64,000 nt of DNA from Allolobophora icterica (taxonomy: Eukaryota > Annelida > Clitellata > Crassiclitellata > Lumbricidae), in the NCBI GenBank assembly GCA_963556255.1, contig OY744610.1, positions 57,437,950 through 57,501,949 on the forward strand, read 5' to 3'. The notes beneath the pieces are model-generated. The model was not told the origin of the DNA. It ran no database searches and saw only the letters and a list, made by a program, of their open reading frames with translations. Shown piece by piece: positions 28,325 through 40,173 of this stretch; the stretch's first letter is position 1, and each line of letters starts with the position of its first letter. Both the position numbers and the translations under genes were made by a program.

Positions 28325-31170
28325 TCAGTCTATTTCCACAACTTCTGCCATCTGCCTACTGTTTGAATGCTGAAAAAAGTGCGCATGAAAAGCAAGCCAG
28401 TCATTTGATTGGAAGCTGCAAAACGCGCACTTATTTGGCTGCACTGGATTGTGACAACTGCGATGTAGGTAGTACAGAGCTCGATCCTGAAACACCATCC
28501 CACAGGCACAGACGAACAAATTCTGTCGCTGGCTTAGCTCAGACAGGATCTCCTCATCGGTGAACTTTGACAGAATGTCTGAGTCGGTCGAGTGAGAGTC
28601 TGTTGAATCAACAGTCGCTTCAGGGCTCGCTGTCGATGGCTCTGCTTCTGAGATGATCTGAAAACAAATAAAAAAATTTAAACATCACCCCAGCTTACAA
28701 AAATAAAACATTATCCTCGTCTTCATTACAGTCATTGTCTAGGAAATGGATCTGACAGATTTAAATGCATTTTAGAGGTTAACATTGCTCTGTGTTGACT
28801 GACAAATTTCAATTTTATTTTTATGTATTCACAACACCATTAGCTAAACATGGGACATCAATATATTATGTTTACGAACTGCAAGCCTCTCAGTGACTCT
28901 GAATTAAAAGCAAATAATTTTAAAGGCTGGGTTAATCGTCTGTTACCCCGATTCTGTTTGGTGGATGTGCGTATCGTCTAGTGGTTATCACGCAGTCATG
29001 TCAACCAAGAGGTTGAGGATTCAAATCCCTGCCAGGGCAGAAATCTTTTTCAGATTTTCGCTCCACCTGCACCCCTAACCAACTCAGTTATAATGAGTAC
29101 ACTGACCGCACACTGTCAGTGTGAAAATGAGATGGAGAGGGAGAGGACTGGCCACACGCAGTTAAGAAAAATGAGGCTGCTAACACTTCACATCCATGGC
29201 TGCCTCTCAGGCTAGCTGAAGAGGCTGCTCTACTTCTGCTGCTCTGATTTTACCAAGGACAGGTACACTTCTCTGCTATATCTGTTCCCAACCCCAGACA
29301 CTGAAACTTTCCCCAAGTTGCAAACATTCGCTCTACAACTCCTATGTTGACTAAGATTTATCTTAAAACGTAACTCTTCCTGGACTCATTTCCTCTGCAG
29401 GCTATTCCGATTCCCCTCTTGGGGTCGTCCACAAAAATGTGGACCTCTCCCTTCCTTTATCCGCACTTGGCGATATCATCCCCATCTGCAAACATTCGCA
29501 CTACAACCAAATAAGACCATATTAGGCTACCTCTTGATCTGCCGTGTCCAAAAAGGAACTTTAGATCCAATGCACGAAAGACTGTCTGCTGCCTGCCTGA
29601 CTGAAGTTGGTGTTCAAGGCACAAGCTGTACTAAAATAATAACTATGAACATAGGGCATAACCCCTCCCCATGTCCACATTTGGGTCACCCATCCCTTTC
29701 AGGACATCCATAAACTACTGGATTCTACTGGCCTCACTCTGGATTTTGATAGGTAAATCGACCCTGCTTAGTGGCAACCAGAAATTGGTCATTATTGTAA
29801 TAATTGTACTTATTATTTTATCACAGACATGCTATCAGATTGGACTATGAATTCATTCATTCATTTTGATAATTTATATAGCCCCTCTTCAAGAAACCTA
29901 CTCAGAGGTGCTCCCAGTCCAGCCACGGTTAAAAAGAGAAGACTTAAGGAGACGGTAGAAAACGGGTGAAGTTCCTCGTGGATATAGGTGCAAAGAAGAT
30001 GGGAGCCAATTCCACGTAGAGGGGCCAGCCACTGAGAAGGCACGACGCTGTTTAACTGAGGAGCGGGACCAAGTTACCAATGGAGTAGCTCTATCAGGTG
30101 GTACTCAGAAAGTGCCTGCTGTTCATACATACATACACTCAATTGTCAGCTTGATTCTGTCATGTACAAAATTTCGAATTTAAAATGCAATCCAACTATC
30201 TGGATTTCAACATTGCACTCTTTGGGTTATCAGTGTACCAGTCACATAACCATAAAGTGCTGAGGGCTAAGCAACACATGTAAATCAATGCAAAGTCAGT
30301 AGGCCTATGCCACATTTACCGGTACATCATCTTTCTTTGAGCTGTGACCTGCGTCAGATGGTGCACCCGGCAAGTTTAGGGTTGGAAAACAATCCTTCTT
30401 TAGACGACGTCCTGGAAAAGGCCCTAAAAGAACAAAAACATAACATCTACCAGTACAGAATTTGTCTCACAGATTACCAGGTCCCCTACTTTCCAGCCAG
30501 CTGGCTTACCTTTCTTTACTGGGTCTGCTCAAAACACATGTTCAAAGATATTCAGCTTGGTCATAAGATATTTTGCCATCCACAAAAACCGTATTGGTAT
30601 TTAGTTTCTTTCTGAGTGAAGAGTCCAACGTTTAAAAAGTTTTTATAGTTACATTGATGTGCTGATGATTTGTTCCCTCCGACACGATTATCCGGGTACT
30701 CTCTTCGGCCTCACTCGCATAATCGCGAGATACCGCGATGTGATCCCTGACAGGGATGGGTTACATTACCAGGATGCTATATAGATGACAGGAAAACACT
30801 TAATTTTAAAACTTTTATTATCATTTATTACTTCTGTTTTATTGTCCCGCTATTGTCCCGTTGGGAGTTTGCTCATGGCGCAGCCTATTAAAGAATATAC
30901 TTACTTAATTTCTTACTCTTACGTGACTGCGGCTCAGTAAAACAATTCAAAATATATACCCGACACTCGGATGAAGCAACCCGGCGAGAAATGGCGAGAG
31001 CAAATGGTCGCTTTGAGAGAATTGAACGAGGCGTCGTTTTGTCTGCCTATCGCTTCGAGGAGCTGGCTTTTTAACTCGTCTGATATCAGCTGCGGGAACT
31101 TGTGGAAACTAAGATCTCTATTATGATCCTTCGTCGTGCTGCACCCAACCACGCAACAAGAGAAGATCAT
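28325..31170 (-). CDS. THAP-domain protein with C-terminal C2H2-like finger pair (3 exons)
   Basis: Minus-strand exons 31170-30960, 30423-30320 and 28657-28325 join in phase (1, then 0) to about 215 residues. Start is ATG 31170 (MIFSCCVVGCS), placing the first zinc cysteines at the usual THAP position; an in-frame ATG at 31197 would add nine residues. Exon 1 has the C2CH pattern: CVVGC, SFHKFPQ, LLEAIGRQN, then ICSRHFSPGCF. Exon 2 gives GPFPGRRLKKDCFPTLNLP, matching the THAP C-terminal AVPTL-type motif. Exon 3 has an acidic Ser/Thr/Asp linker, then FVCACGMVFQDRALYYLH with RSCH and NKCAFCSFQSNDWLAFHAHF with FQH, resembling the paired C-terminal fingers of Ikaros/Hunchback-type proteins. The usual THAP tryptophan seems replaced. 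THAP domains bind DNA; a nuclear regulatory role is inferred. Intron 2 holds a SINE and a LINE fragment. That exon 3 belongs to this gene rests on phase, strand and spacing only. Confidence 0.72.
28965..29235 (+). mobile_element. tRNA-derived SINE, family 2 (copy C)
   Basis: CGTCTAGTGGTTATCACG and GGATTCAAATCCCTGCC boxes, CACACTGTCAGTGTG block, and an ATGGCTGCCTCTCAG tail. It lies in intron 2 of the THAP gene on the opposite strand. Confidence 0.75.
29840..30095 (-). pseudogene. CR1/L2-like LINE reverse transcriptase C-terminus
   Basis: Minus strand reads VKQRRAFSVAGPSTWNWLP, then LLKSSLFNRGWTGSTSE and a 3' tail with GGGGCTATATAAATTATC and GAATGAATGAAT. RAFSVAGPSTWN and LK-SLF are hallmarks of the C-terminus of CR1/L2-type reverse transcriptases. 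Only the last ~65 codons remain. Confidence 0.8.
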
Positions 31171-32507
31171 AATGGTTAGCAGCACTGAACCCGGCAAAGT
31201 TTACTCAGGGAAACTCTTCACTTGCGATTAAATGGGAAATTCGTTACAAACTTTTTGTTGGAAAACAATACAAATAATTATATCTAATGATTTTATTTCG
31301 AAGGCGCTGCTCGTTCGCTTCTAACGCATGTCATGTAAAGAAACCAAAGATATAATTCGTGAAACTTTTATAGCTCTAATTTAACTTAAAGCGCAGGTAC
31401 ACGATGTAAGTTTTAGGTTTTCTTTAAAAAGCTGAAAATTTACGGCCGTCTTAATAAGTTTTGTTTTTGGTAGAAATAGAAAGGAAAATCGGATTTGTTT
31501 TAAATTTTTGTTGAAAAATAAATGTAAATTAATAATAATCAGTAGCACTGCACCGAATCTTCGAGGTGCCAAGGTAGAAATTAATCCCCGGGGCCGCCTT
31601 CGCAAAGGCTTCAAGTCGAAACCTGTCGCTAAGCTATTGACTGCTGGCGACTTCGTTCACTTAATATTTTGATAATTATTTTAATTGGGGACTCGGAATT
31701 TCGATTTGCGACGAAGACATAAACAGCCGGACAGAAACAACACTAACATTCGGGAGGCGATCCGCATGCTCTCTTACACAGAGGAGTAGGCCCTAGGGCC
31801 AATGCATTATAGGACCCAGCCTAGTAGCCTCTTGCCAGTGTAGTAAACGGGACCCTTCACCTTGTCCGCTTCTGGTATTACCGTCAACACCGCATTTGTG
31901 GCGTCCACACTCCAAAAGAGTACTAAGGCTGGCCTAGATTAGGCTAATGAGTACTCTGCTGATCGTGCAGGGCTCATTGATATGGATCAATAGTTACTAT
32001 AGTACTATTTATACATATCAATGGCAGGGCTTAATGTATTGCGGGGGTGATGACGTCGAACTATAGAAACAAACACATGTGACGACGTAAAATCCGTTGC
32101 ACAGAAACCCGCAAAGGTGAGCTTTCGGTAGACCCCTAATATAGCTCTGAAGGTTTCTGCTCAAGTCGACTCTTTTTCGATGAAAATGACGATTGGCAGT
32201 AGCCTACTGTTTACAAACAGAAGTTCGATAAAGTAAAACAATAAAGTAAACATATTATAATTGTTTCTTATCGAAATATTTGGAAGAAACGAGCCCATCG
32301 TTTGAGACTCTAAATGATCCATAGTTCGAGTCACATTAATAGTTCAAGACAAAACAAGAATACAACAAAAATGTATTGGTCAGTTTGGCCTGTCGCTTAT
32401 AGACTAATTACAACCTACATGCATAGCTAGCGTACACTGACACTGCATTATCTGACTGAACTACACCAAAGAATTACATAATGAATGAAGAATCATGAAC
32501 TTCATCA
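31171..32507. other. upstream of the THAP gene, no gene seen
   Basis: Includes the presumed promoter of the minus-strand THAP gene. CpG and GC content rise locally at 31550-31900 (GGCGATCCGCATGC, CCCGGGGCC), but no TATA or initiator can be assigned. No protein-coding similarity. Confidence 0.4.
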
Positions 32508-32515
32508 TGCACGTG

Positions 32516-32804
32516 CAGGCCCGGTTCGTCCGTTAGGCAAACTAGGCAGCCGCCTAGGGCCGCCGATTTTTAGGGGCCGCCAATTTTCAATTTTTCAAAA
32601 ATGATTAATTATTATTCGCTAGTTGGCTTATAGTGTTGGTGTAATAAATCGCGCAGGTGTAATCGTGAATTCCTAAAAAAAGGTCATTACATTCATTTGG
32701 GAGGCGAATTCCTAAAAAATTTTTCGGACGGTTTGCTCAGGGCCGCCGGTATGCCTAGTGCCGCCGGTTTGCCTAGGGCCGCCAAATGTCTTGAGCCGGG
32801 CCTG
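32516..32804. mobile_element. hAT-type MITE with perfect 8-bp target duplication
   Basis: 289 bp with CAGGCCCGG and CCGGGCCTG termini, flanked by TGCACGTG on both sides (32508-32515, 32805-32812). The interior has several near-copies of GGCCGCC, including GCCTAGGGCCGCC. Confidence 0.9.
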
Positions 32805-33128
32805 TGCACGTGCAGTACAATAGTCAATAGGTTAGGTTACCCTACTGAATAGTTCAAGTGAGATTAATAATTGAAGTTAAATTGTCTTGAATTATAAAAT
32901 AAAAATGAAATGTATCACGAAGTGAAGCAGATTACTTAGGCCCCTATGTACTAATTAAAAAGCAAATCAACCAACTGCAATTCTAAATTTTGAAGTTCCA
33001 TACCATCAGCTGAGTCTTAGTTAAACAAAGACTCAGTTAGTTTCTCTGGTTTAGGAGAGCTTTAGCCGGCGATTAGAAATTTCTTTTTTGGTTTAAAAGT
33101 AACTGTATTCTGAACAAGGGGACTAGTC

Positions 33129-35100
33129 CGTTCGCTCGCTCTCTTCCTCCCTACCCTCCGTTTCCTCTCTTCCTTCCCTTCCTCCATTCGCTCTCTTCCT
33201 CCCTTTCCTCCATTTGCTCTCTTTCTCCCTTTCCTCCATTTACTCTCTTCCTCCCTTTCCGCCACTTACTCTCTTCCTCCCTTTCCTCCATTTACTCTCT
33301 TCCTCCCTTTCCTCCATTCGCTCTCTTCCTCCCTTTCCTCCATTTACTCTCTTCCTCCCTTTCCTCCATTCGCTCTCTTCCTCCCTTTCCTCCATTTACT
33401 CTCTTCCTCCCTTTCCTCCATTCGCTCTCTTCCTCCCTTTCCTCCATTTGCTCTCTTCCTCCCTTTCCTCCACTTACTCTCTTCCTCCCTTTCCTCCATT
33501 TACTCTCTTCCTCCCTTTCCTCCATTCGCTCTCTTCCTCCATTTCCTCCATTTGCTCTCTTCCTCCCTTTCCTCCATTTACTCTCTTCCTCCCTTTCCAC
33601 CATTTACTCTCTTCCTCCCTTTCCTCCATTTACTCTCTTCCTCCCTTTCCTCCACTTACTCTCTTCCTCCCTTTCCTCCATTTACTCTCTTCCTCCCTTT
33701 CCTCCATTTACTCTCTTCCTCCCTTTCCTCCATTCGCTCTCTTCCTCCCTTTCCTCCATTTACTCTCTTCCTCCCTTTCCTCCATTTACTCTCTTCCTCC
33801 CTTTCCTCCATTTACTCTCTTCCTCCCTTTCCTCCATTCGCTCTCTTCCTCCCTTTCCTCCATTTACTCTCTTCCTCCCTTTCCTCCATTTACTCTCTTC
33901 CTCCCTTTCCTCCATTTACACTCTTCCTCCCTTTCCTCCACTTACTCTCTTCCTCCCTTTCCTCCATTTACTCTCTTCCTCCCTTTCCTCCATTTACTCC
34001 CTTCCTCCCTTTCCTCCACTTACTCTCTTCCTCCCTTTCCTCCATTTACTCTCTTCCTCCCTTTCCTCCATTTACTCTCTTCCTCCCTTTCCTCCATTTA
34101 CTCTCTTCCTCCCTTTCCTCCTTTCGCTCTCTTCCTCCCTTTCCTCCATTCACTCTCTTCCTCCCTTTCCTCCATTTACTCTCTTCCTCCCTTTCCTCCA
34201 TTTACTCTCTTCCTCCCTTTCCTCCATTTACTCTCTTCCTCCCTTTCCTCCATTTACTCTCTTCCTCCCTTTCCTCCATTTACACTCTTCCTCCCTTTCC
34301 TCCATTTACTCTCTTCCTCCCTTTCCTCCATTCACTCTCTTCCTCCCTTTCCTCCATTTACACTCTTCCTCCCTTTCCTCCATTTACTCCCATCCCTCCA
34401 TTTACTCTCTTCCTCCCTTTCCTCCATTTACTCTCTTCCTCCCTTTCCTCCATTTACTCTCTTCCTCCCTTTCCTCCATTCGCTCTCTTCCTCCCGTTCC
34501 TCCATTCCCTCTCTTCCTCCAACCCTCCTTTCCCTCTCTTCCTCCAAACCTCCATTCCCTCTCTTCTTCCCTTTCCTCCATTTACTCTCTTCCTCCCTTT
34601 CCTCCATTTACTCTCTTCCTCCCTTTCCTCCATTCGCTCTCTTCCTCCTTTCCTCCATTCGCTCTCTTCCTCCCTTTCCTCCACTCACTCTCTTCCTCCC
34701 TTCCCTCTGTTTGCTCTCTTCCTCCCTTTCCTCCATTTGCTCTCTTCCTCCCTTTCCTCCATTCGCTGTCTTCCTCCCTTCCCTCCGTTTGCTCTCTTCC
34801 TCCCTTTCCTCCATTTACTCTCTTCCTCTCTTTCCTCCGTTTGCTCTCTTCCTCCCTTTCCTCCATTCGCTCTCTTCCTCGCTTCCCTCCGTTTGCTTTC
34901 TTCCTCCCTTTCCTCCATTCGCTGTCTTCCTTCCTTTCCTCCACTCACTCTCTTCCTCCCTTTCCTCCATTTGCTCTCTTCCTCTCTTTCCTCCATTCGC
35001 TCTCTTCCTCCCTTTCCTCCACTTACTCTCTTCCTCCCTTTCCTCCATTCGCTCTCTTCCTCCCTTTCCTCCACTCACTCTCTTCCTCCCTTCCCTCCTT
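33129..35100. repeat. 26-bp pyrimidine-strand satellite, CTTTCC type
   Basis: Roughly 75 tandem units of 26 bp, core CTCTTCCTCCCTTTCCTCCA followed by TTTACT, TTCGCT or TTTGCT. The plus strand is almost all C/T. Because 26 is not a multiple of three and the unit lacks stops on the plus strand, all frames stay open and encode artefactual Ser/Leu/Pro/Phe-rich polypeptides; the minus strand gives Glu/Arg/Lys-rich ones. I do not treat these as genes. Confidence 0.95.
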
Positions 35101-37648
35101 TCGCTCTCTTCCTCCAACCCTCCATTCCCTCTCTTCCTCCAACCCTCCATTCCCTCTCTTCCTCCAACCCTCTGTTCGCTCTCTTCCTCCAACCCTCCGT
35201 TCGCTCTCTTCCTCCAACCCTCCATTCCCTCTCTTCCTCCAACCCTCTGTTCGCTCTCTTCCTCCAACCCTCCGTTCGCTCTCTTCCTCCAACCCTCCAT
35301 TCCCTCTCTTCCTCCAACCCTCCATTCCCTCTCTTCCTCCAACCCTCCGTTCGCTCTCTTCCTCCAACCCTCCGTTCCCTCTCATCCTCCAACCCTCCAT
35401 TCCCTCTCTTCCTCCAACCCTCCATTCCCTCTCTTCCTCCAGCCCTCCATTCCCTCTCTTCCTCCAACCCTCCATTCCTCTCTTCCTCCAACCCTCTGTT
35501 CGCTCTCTTCCTCCAACCCTCTGTTCGCTCTCTTCCTCCAACCCTCCATTCCCTCTCTTCCTCCAACCCTCCATTCGCTCTCTTCCTCCCTTTCCTCCAC
35601 TTACTCTCTTCCTCCCTTTCCTCCATTCGCTCTCTTCCTCCCTTTCCTCCACTCACTCTATTCCTCCCTTCCCTCCTTTCGCTCTCTTCCTCCAACCCTC
35701 CATTCCCTCTCTTCCTCCAACCCTCCATTCCCTCTCTTCCTCCAACCCTCAGTTCGCTCTCTTCCTCCAACCCTCCGTTCGCTCTCTTCCTCCAACCCTC
35801 CATTCCTCTCTTCCTCCAACCCTCTGTTCACTCTCTTCCTCCAACCCTCCGTTCGCTCTCTTCCTCCAACCCTCCGTTCGCTCTCTTCCTCCAACCCTCA
35901 ATTCCTCTCTTCCTCCAACCCTCTGTTCGCTCTCTTCCTCCAACCCTCCGTTCGCTCACTTCCTCCAACCCTCCATTCCCTCTCTTCCTCCAACCCTCCA
36001 TTCCCTCTCTTCCTCCAACCCTCCATTCCCTCTCTTCCTCCAACCCTCCGTTCGCTCTCTACCTCCAACCCTCCGCTCGCTCTCTTCCTCCAACCCTCCA
36101 TTCCTCTCTTCCTCCAACCCTCCATTCCCTCTCTTCCTCCAACCCTCCATTCGCTCTCTTCCTCCCTTTCCTCCACTCACTCTCTTCCTCCCTTCCCTCC
36201 TTTCGCTCTCTTCCTCCAACCCTCCATTCCCTCTCTTCCTCCAACCCTCCATTCCCTCTCTTCCTCCAACCCTCAGTTCGCTCTCTTCCTCCAACCCTCC
36301 GTTCGCTCTCTTCCTCCAACCCTCCATTCCTCTCTTCCTCCAACCCTCTGTTCGCTCTCTTCCTCCAACCCTCCATTCCTCTCTTCCTCCAACCCTCTGT
36401 TCGCTCTCTTCCTCCAACCCTACGTTCGCTCTCTTCCTCCAACCCTCCATTCCCTCTCTTCCTCCAACCCTCCATTCGCTCTCTTCCTCCCTTTCCTCCA
36501 CTTACTCTCTTCCTCCCTTTCCTCCATTCGCTCTCTTCCTCCCTTTCCTCCACTCACTCTCTTCCTCCCTTCCCTCCTTTCGCTCTCTTCCTCCAACCCT
36601 CCATTCCCTCTCTTCCTCCAACCCTCCATTCCCTCTCTTCCTCCAACCCTCAGTTCGCTCTCTTCCTCCAACCCTCCGTTCGCTCTCTTCCTCCAACCCT
36701 CCATTCCTCTCTTCCTCCAACCCTCTGTTCGCTCTCTTCCTCCAACCCTCCGTTCGCTCTCTTCCTCCAACCCTCCGTTCGCTCTCTTCCTCCAACCCTC
36801 AATTCCTCTCTTCCTCCAACCCTCTGTTCGCTCTCTTCCTCCAACCCTCCGTTCGCTCTCTTCCTCCAACCCTCCATTCCCTCTCTTCCTCCAACCCTCC
36901 ATTCCCTCTCTTCCTCCAACCCTCCGTTCGCTCTCTTCATCCAACCCTCCATTCCCTCTCTTCCTCCAACCCTCCATTCGCTCTCTTCCTCCAACCCTCC
37001 ATTCCCTCTCTTCCTCCAACCCTCCATTCCTCTCTTCCTCCAACCCTCTGTTCGCTCTCTTCCTCCAACCCTACGTTCGCTCTCTTCCTCCAACCCTTCA
37101 TTCCCTCTCTTCCTCCAACCCTCCATTCCTCTCTTCCTCCAACCCTCCGTTCGCTCTCTTCCTCCAACCCTCCATTCCTCTCTTCCTCCAACCCTTCATT
37201 CCCTCTCTTCCTCCAACCCTCCATTCCTCTCTTCCTCCAACCCTCCGTTCGCTCTCTTCCTCCAACCCTCCATTCCTCTCTTCCTCCAACCCTCTGTTCG
37301 CTCTCTTCCTCCAACCCTCCGTTCGCTCTCTTCCTCCAACCCTCCGTTCGCTCTCTTCCTCCAACCCTCAATTCCTCTCTTCCTCCAACCCTCTGTTCGC
37401 TCTCTTCCTCCAACCCTCCGTTCGCTCACTTCCTCCAACCCTCCATTCCCTCTCTTCCTCCAACCCTCCATTCCCTCTCTTCCTCCATCCCTCCGTTCGC
37501 TCTCTTCCTCCAACCCTCCATTCCCTCTCTTCCTCCAACCCTCCATTCGCTCTCTTCCTCCAACCCTCCATTCCCTCTCTTCCTCCAACCCTCCGTTCGC
37601 TCTCTTCCTCCAACCCTCCATTCGCTCTCTTCCTCAAACCCTCCGTTG
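35101..37648. repeat. 25-bp pyrimidine-strand satellite, CAACCC type
   Basis: Roughly 100 tandem units of 25 bp, core CTCTCTTCCTCCAACCCTCC followed by ATTCC, GTTCG or similar, interspersed with short blocks of the 26-bp type (for example near 35590, 36170, 36490). Higher-order duplication is visible: blocks around 35590-35960, 36170-36480 and 36490-36900 repeat the same order of variants. The last units fade at about 37648. Confidence 0.95.
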
Positions 37649-37659
37649 AACTACTTTAA

Positions 37660-38125
37660 ATTCGATGTCACGACAAATGGTTCACGGACAAAAGGTTCAC
37701 CGACAAATGGTTCACGAAAAATGGTTCACGATCTCCCAGATTCTAGTTTCAGTTATATATTCAACGATAATCCGGCTTCTAGTTTGTTATATGATCAAAA
37801 TAATCCAGCCTCTAGTTTGAGCTACATTTTCATCGCTCATCCAGCTTCCAGTGTGATCTATATTTTCATCAAAATTCAAATAGCATGAAGATCGATGAAA
37901 ATGTGGCTCATACTAGAAGTTGGAGCGATGAAAATATAATGGTCAACTAGCAGCTGGATTATCGTTGAATATATAAGTGAAACTAGGAGCTGGATTCTCG
38001 ATGAAAACAGCTCAAAATAGAAGCTGGAAGATCGTGAACCTTTTGTCCGTGAACCTTTTGTCCGTGAACCATTTGTCGGTGAACCATGTCGTGAACCATT
38101 TGTCGTGGAAACTTTAAATTCACCC
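37660..38125. mobile_element. fold-back element with tandem sub-repeats in its arms
   Basis: Outer arms are arrays of a GACAAATGGTTCAC-like 15-17 bp unit, about four copies at 37672-37735 and inverted copies at 38035-38110, close to TTTAAATTC on both ends. Inner arms consist of degenerate 36-bp units with CCAGCTTCTAGTTTGAG and TTTTCATCGAT, inverted at the midpoint near 37890. No ORF. It abuts the satellite within about 15 bp. A fragment with the same inner unit lies at 59590-59705. Confidence 0.8.
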
Positions 38126-38129
38126 GAGG

Positions 38130-38860
38130 CCAATTAACATGAAGAATGAAAACTGCAGTCCTGTGTAGACAGTGTAATGTATACAGTGTAGTCACTGTAG
38201 TGTGTACAGGTCACAAGGCTTGTAGAGAGACATTGAGAGAGACAGACTGCTGCAAAGACAGAGCGAGAGAAAACAGAAGACAGACGAACAAGGCAGACTG
38301 CCGCAGATATTATTTCAGGCATTTCTTAGCGCTGGAGCTAAAAGATACACCGTTAAAGTGTATGCAGTGGCTGTGCGCCTGAAAGGGGAGAATCTGGCTC
38401 GTGTACAACTGGTTGTGGGTCGACCAGGGTGAAATACTCCGGCTGTCAGACACATCAGGGTGACATAGTATAGACCAAAGATGTTAAGAGGTGAGGAGAC
38501 ACCACACTTACGTCTGTGGCCCTGTGTATCATGTATCATGAAGCATCCATCATGTATCATGAAGCATCCGTCATATATACAGGCTAGTTCAGACTGCAGA
38601 GAAGCTGAGACATACACGGAAAAAGTACATGAAATTTCTTTAGTTAATAGCTTGAAACCTTTGGAAATAGTAAATATGAAGGCCGCAGAGACGTTCCTTG
38701 TTCTTTAATTAAAAGTAAAGAAGTAAGTTTTATTAAGCATTTTTAATATTTAACATTTTGAATGGCCAAAAATGTAATGGGGCGAAAATATACTCTCGCC
38801 CCCGAACCTTGGTGAGTATTGGGGCGAACGTCCCTGTTGCCCCTGTGGAGTCGGCGCCTA
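38130..38860. other. no recognised gene
   Basis: Contains GTGTA-rich and GAGAGACAGA-rich stretches and a short direct repeat ATCATGAAGCATCC near 38535-38570. No coding similarity found. Confidence 0.4.
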
Positions 38861-38864
38861 TGCT

Positions 38865-39085
38865 GTATGATATCGGCTGTGAAGAGGCGCTGGATGATAT
38901 CGCCTGTGAAGAGGCGCTGGATGAAATCACCCTTATAAGGGTGCTGTATGATATCGCCTGTGAAGAGGCACTGGATGATATCGCCTGTCAAGGGGCGCTG
39001 GATGATTGCCTGTGAAGAGGCACTGGATGATATCGCCTGTGAAGAGGCGCTGGATGATGACATTGTCGCTTGTGAAGAGGTGCTG
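38865..39085. repeat. 27-bp minisatellite (GATATCGCCTGTGAAGAGGC)
   Basis: About eight 27-bp units encoding ALDDIACEE on the plus strand. A frame slip near 39005 splits the reading frame; the downstream frame continues to a stop at 39221-39223. Most units keep the 27-bp length, so they could be in a translated product, but no start, intron or homologue can be supported. Confidence 0.75.
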
Positions 39086-39367
39086 GATAATGTCGCCTGT
39101 GTCGACTCAACGAAAGAGAGAAGTGTTTTGGCTCCTTTAGTCGGCACTAATAACGTCGTCTTTCCACTTGGTATTGAGAATGAGAAGAACACATCGTCAG
39201 AAAGCACTCAGCATATTCTGTGAATCGTCCTGCGACATCTGGTGAGTAAGAAATTGAAACAACACAAAAGTATTCGTGTTTCATCCCATCTGAGGCTCTT
39301 CTATTGAGCCGCCATCAAGAAACACAATGCGTCAGACTATGGTCGCTCCAAGTCAGGTCATAGTCAA

Positions 39368-39843
39368 GAACCATCCATATATTACGTACGCATGGAGGGG
39401 TATTAAACAAAAATGCATGCGTGTGCGTACGCTTGCGTACGGAAACGGGGGGGGGAGGGGCAGGGAACCTATAATTTGTCCATATTGGAACTCAAATTGA
39501 CTGGCCTTCAGGTGAGCCAAAGTTCAGTCTTTTCAGCTATCAGGTACTACCAGGGGAAGTATGACTGTGGGAGAGGTGTCACTTGTATGCCACCTTACGT
39601 CCTTACCTCTGAACGCTATTATTAAACTATCACACAGCTCAGCTTCAGTATGGCCTAAAGTGCAGACAGCCACTCCCTGAAGCTGTCGAACGGACACATT
39701 CTGCAGCTGGTCTTGGGGGGGGGGGGGGAGTGTGCGTCAAGCGTGCGTACGCAGGTAGGGGGGAGGTGGAAGAAAGTACGCTTGCGAACAGGGAGGGGTT
39801 CAATTTTCCCGGATTTTTGCGTATGTAATATATGGATGGCTCC
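39368..39843. mobile_element. PIF/Harbinger-like MITE (copy 3)
   Basis: 476 bp with CCATCCATATATTACGTACG and its complement, outermost bases decayed, flanked by CAA on both sides. Nearly collinear with 17862-18326. Confidence 0.8.
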
Positions 39844-40173
39844 CAAGGGCAAATCCGTGTGAGAAGACACCAATTGAAATCATGACACGATCGGTCAGAT
39901 AGTAAGCTCATTGTAAGCTTATGACAGATAAAGACTTAGACAATGTGGTGATACCGATATAAGCAAGTCGACATGTGACATAGTCAACTAAGTTGTGAAG
40001 TCAGTCACTAACTCATTAAGTCAGTCGGTAATTCCTCTGCACCTGGCTCCAGGGACTTACAGAAACAACAGCCAGCAGTCTTAGAATGGCATAGGATAGG
40101 AATCGGTGTCACTGGAAATTCTCAAATTCTAACGCATTCAGTTTATGGGGCCATTTTGATTTTACATATTAAG

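Noticed and set aside
30307..30615. 102-codon plus-strand ORF
   Set aside because: It overlaps, antisense, THAP exon 2 and its splice signals. The minus strand gives the recognisable THAP motif; the plus ORF has no family resemblance.
33062..37637. Many minus-strand Glu/Arg/Lys-rich ORFs
   Set aside because: They are the complement of the same satellite.
33214..37888. Very long ORFs (up to 1,481 codons) rich in Ser, Leu, Pro and Phe
   Set aside because: They follow from a stop-free pyrimidine satellite with 25- and 26-bp units; all three plus frames are open and the product is a frame-rotating repeat. No gene-like start, splice site or homologue.
38743..39207. 154-codon Ser-rich minus-strand ORF
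   Set aside because: Most of it is the antisense of the 27-bp minisatellite and it lacks support outside the repeat.
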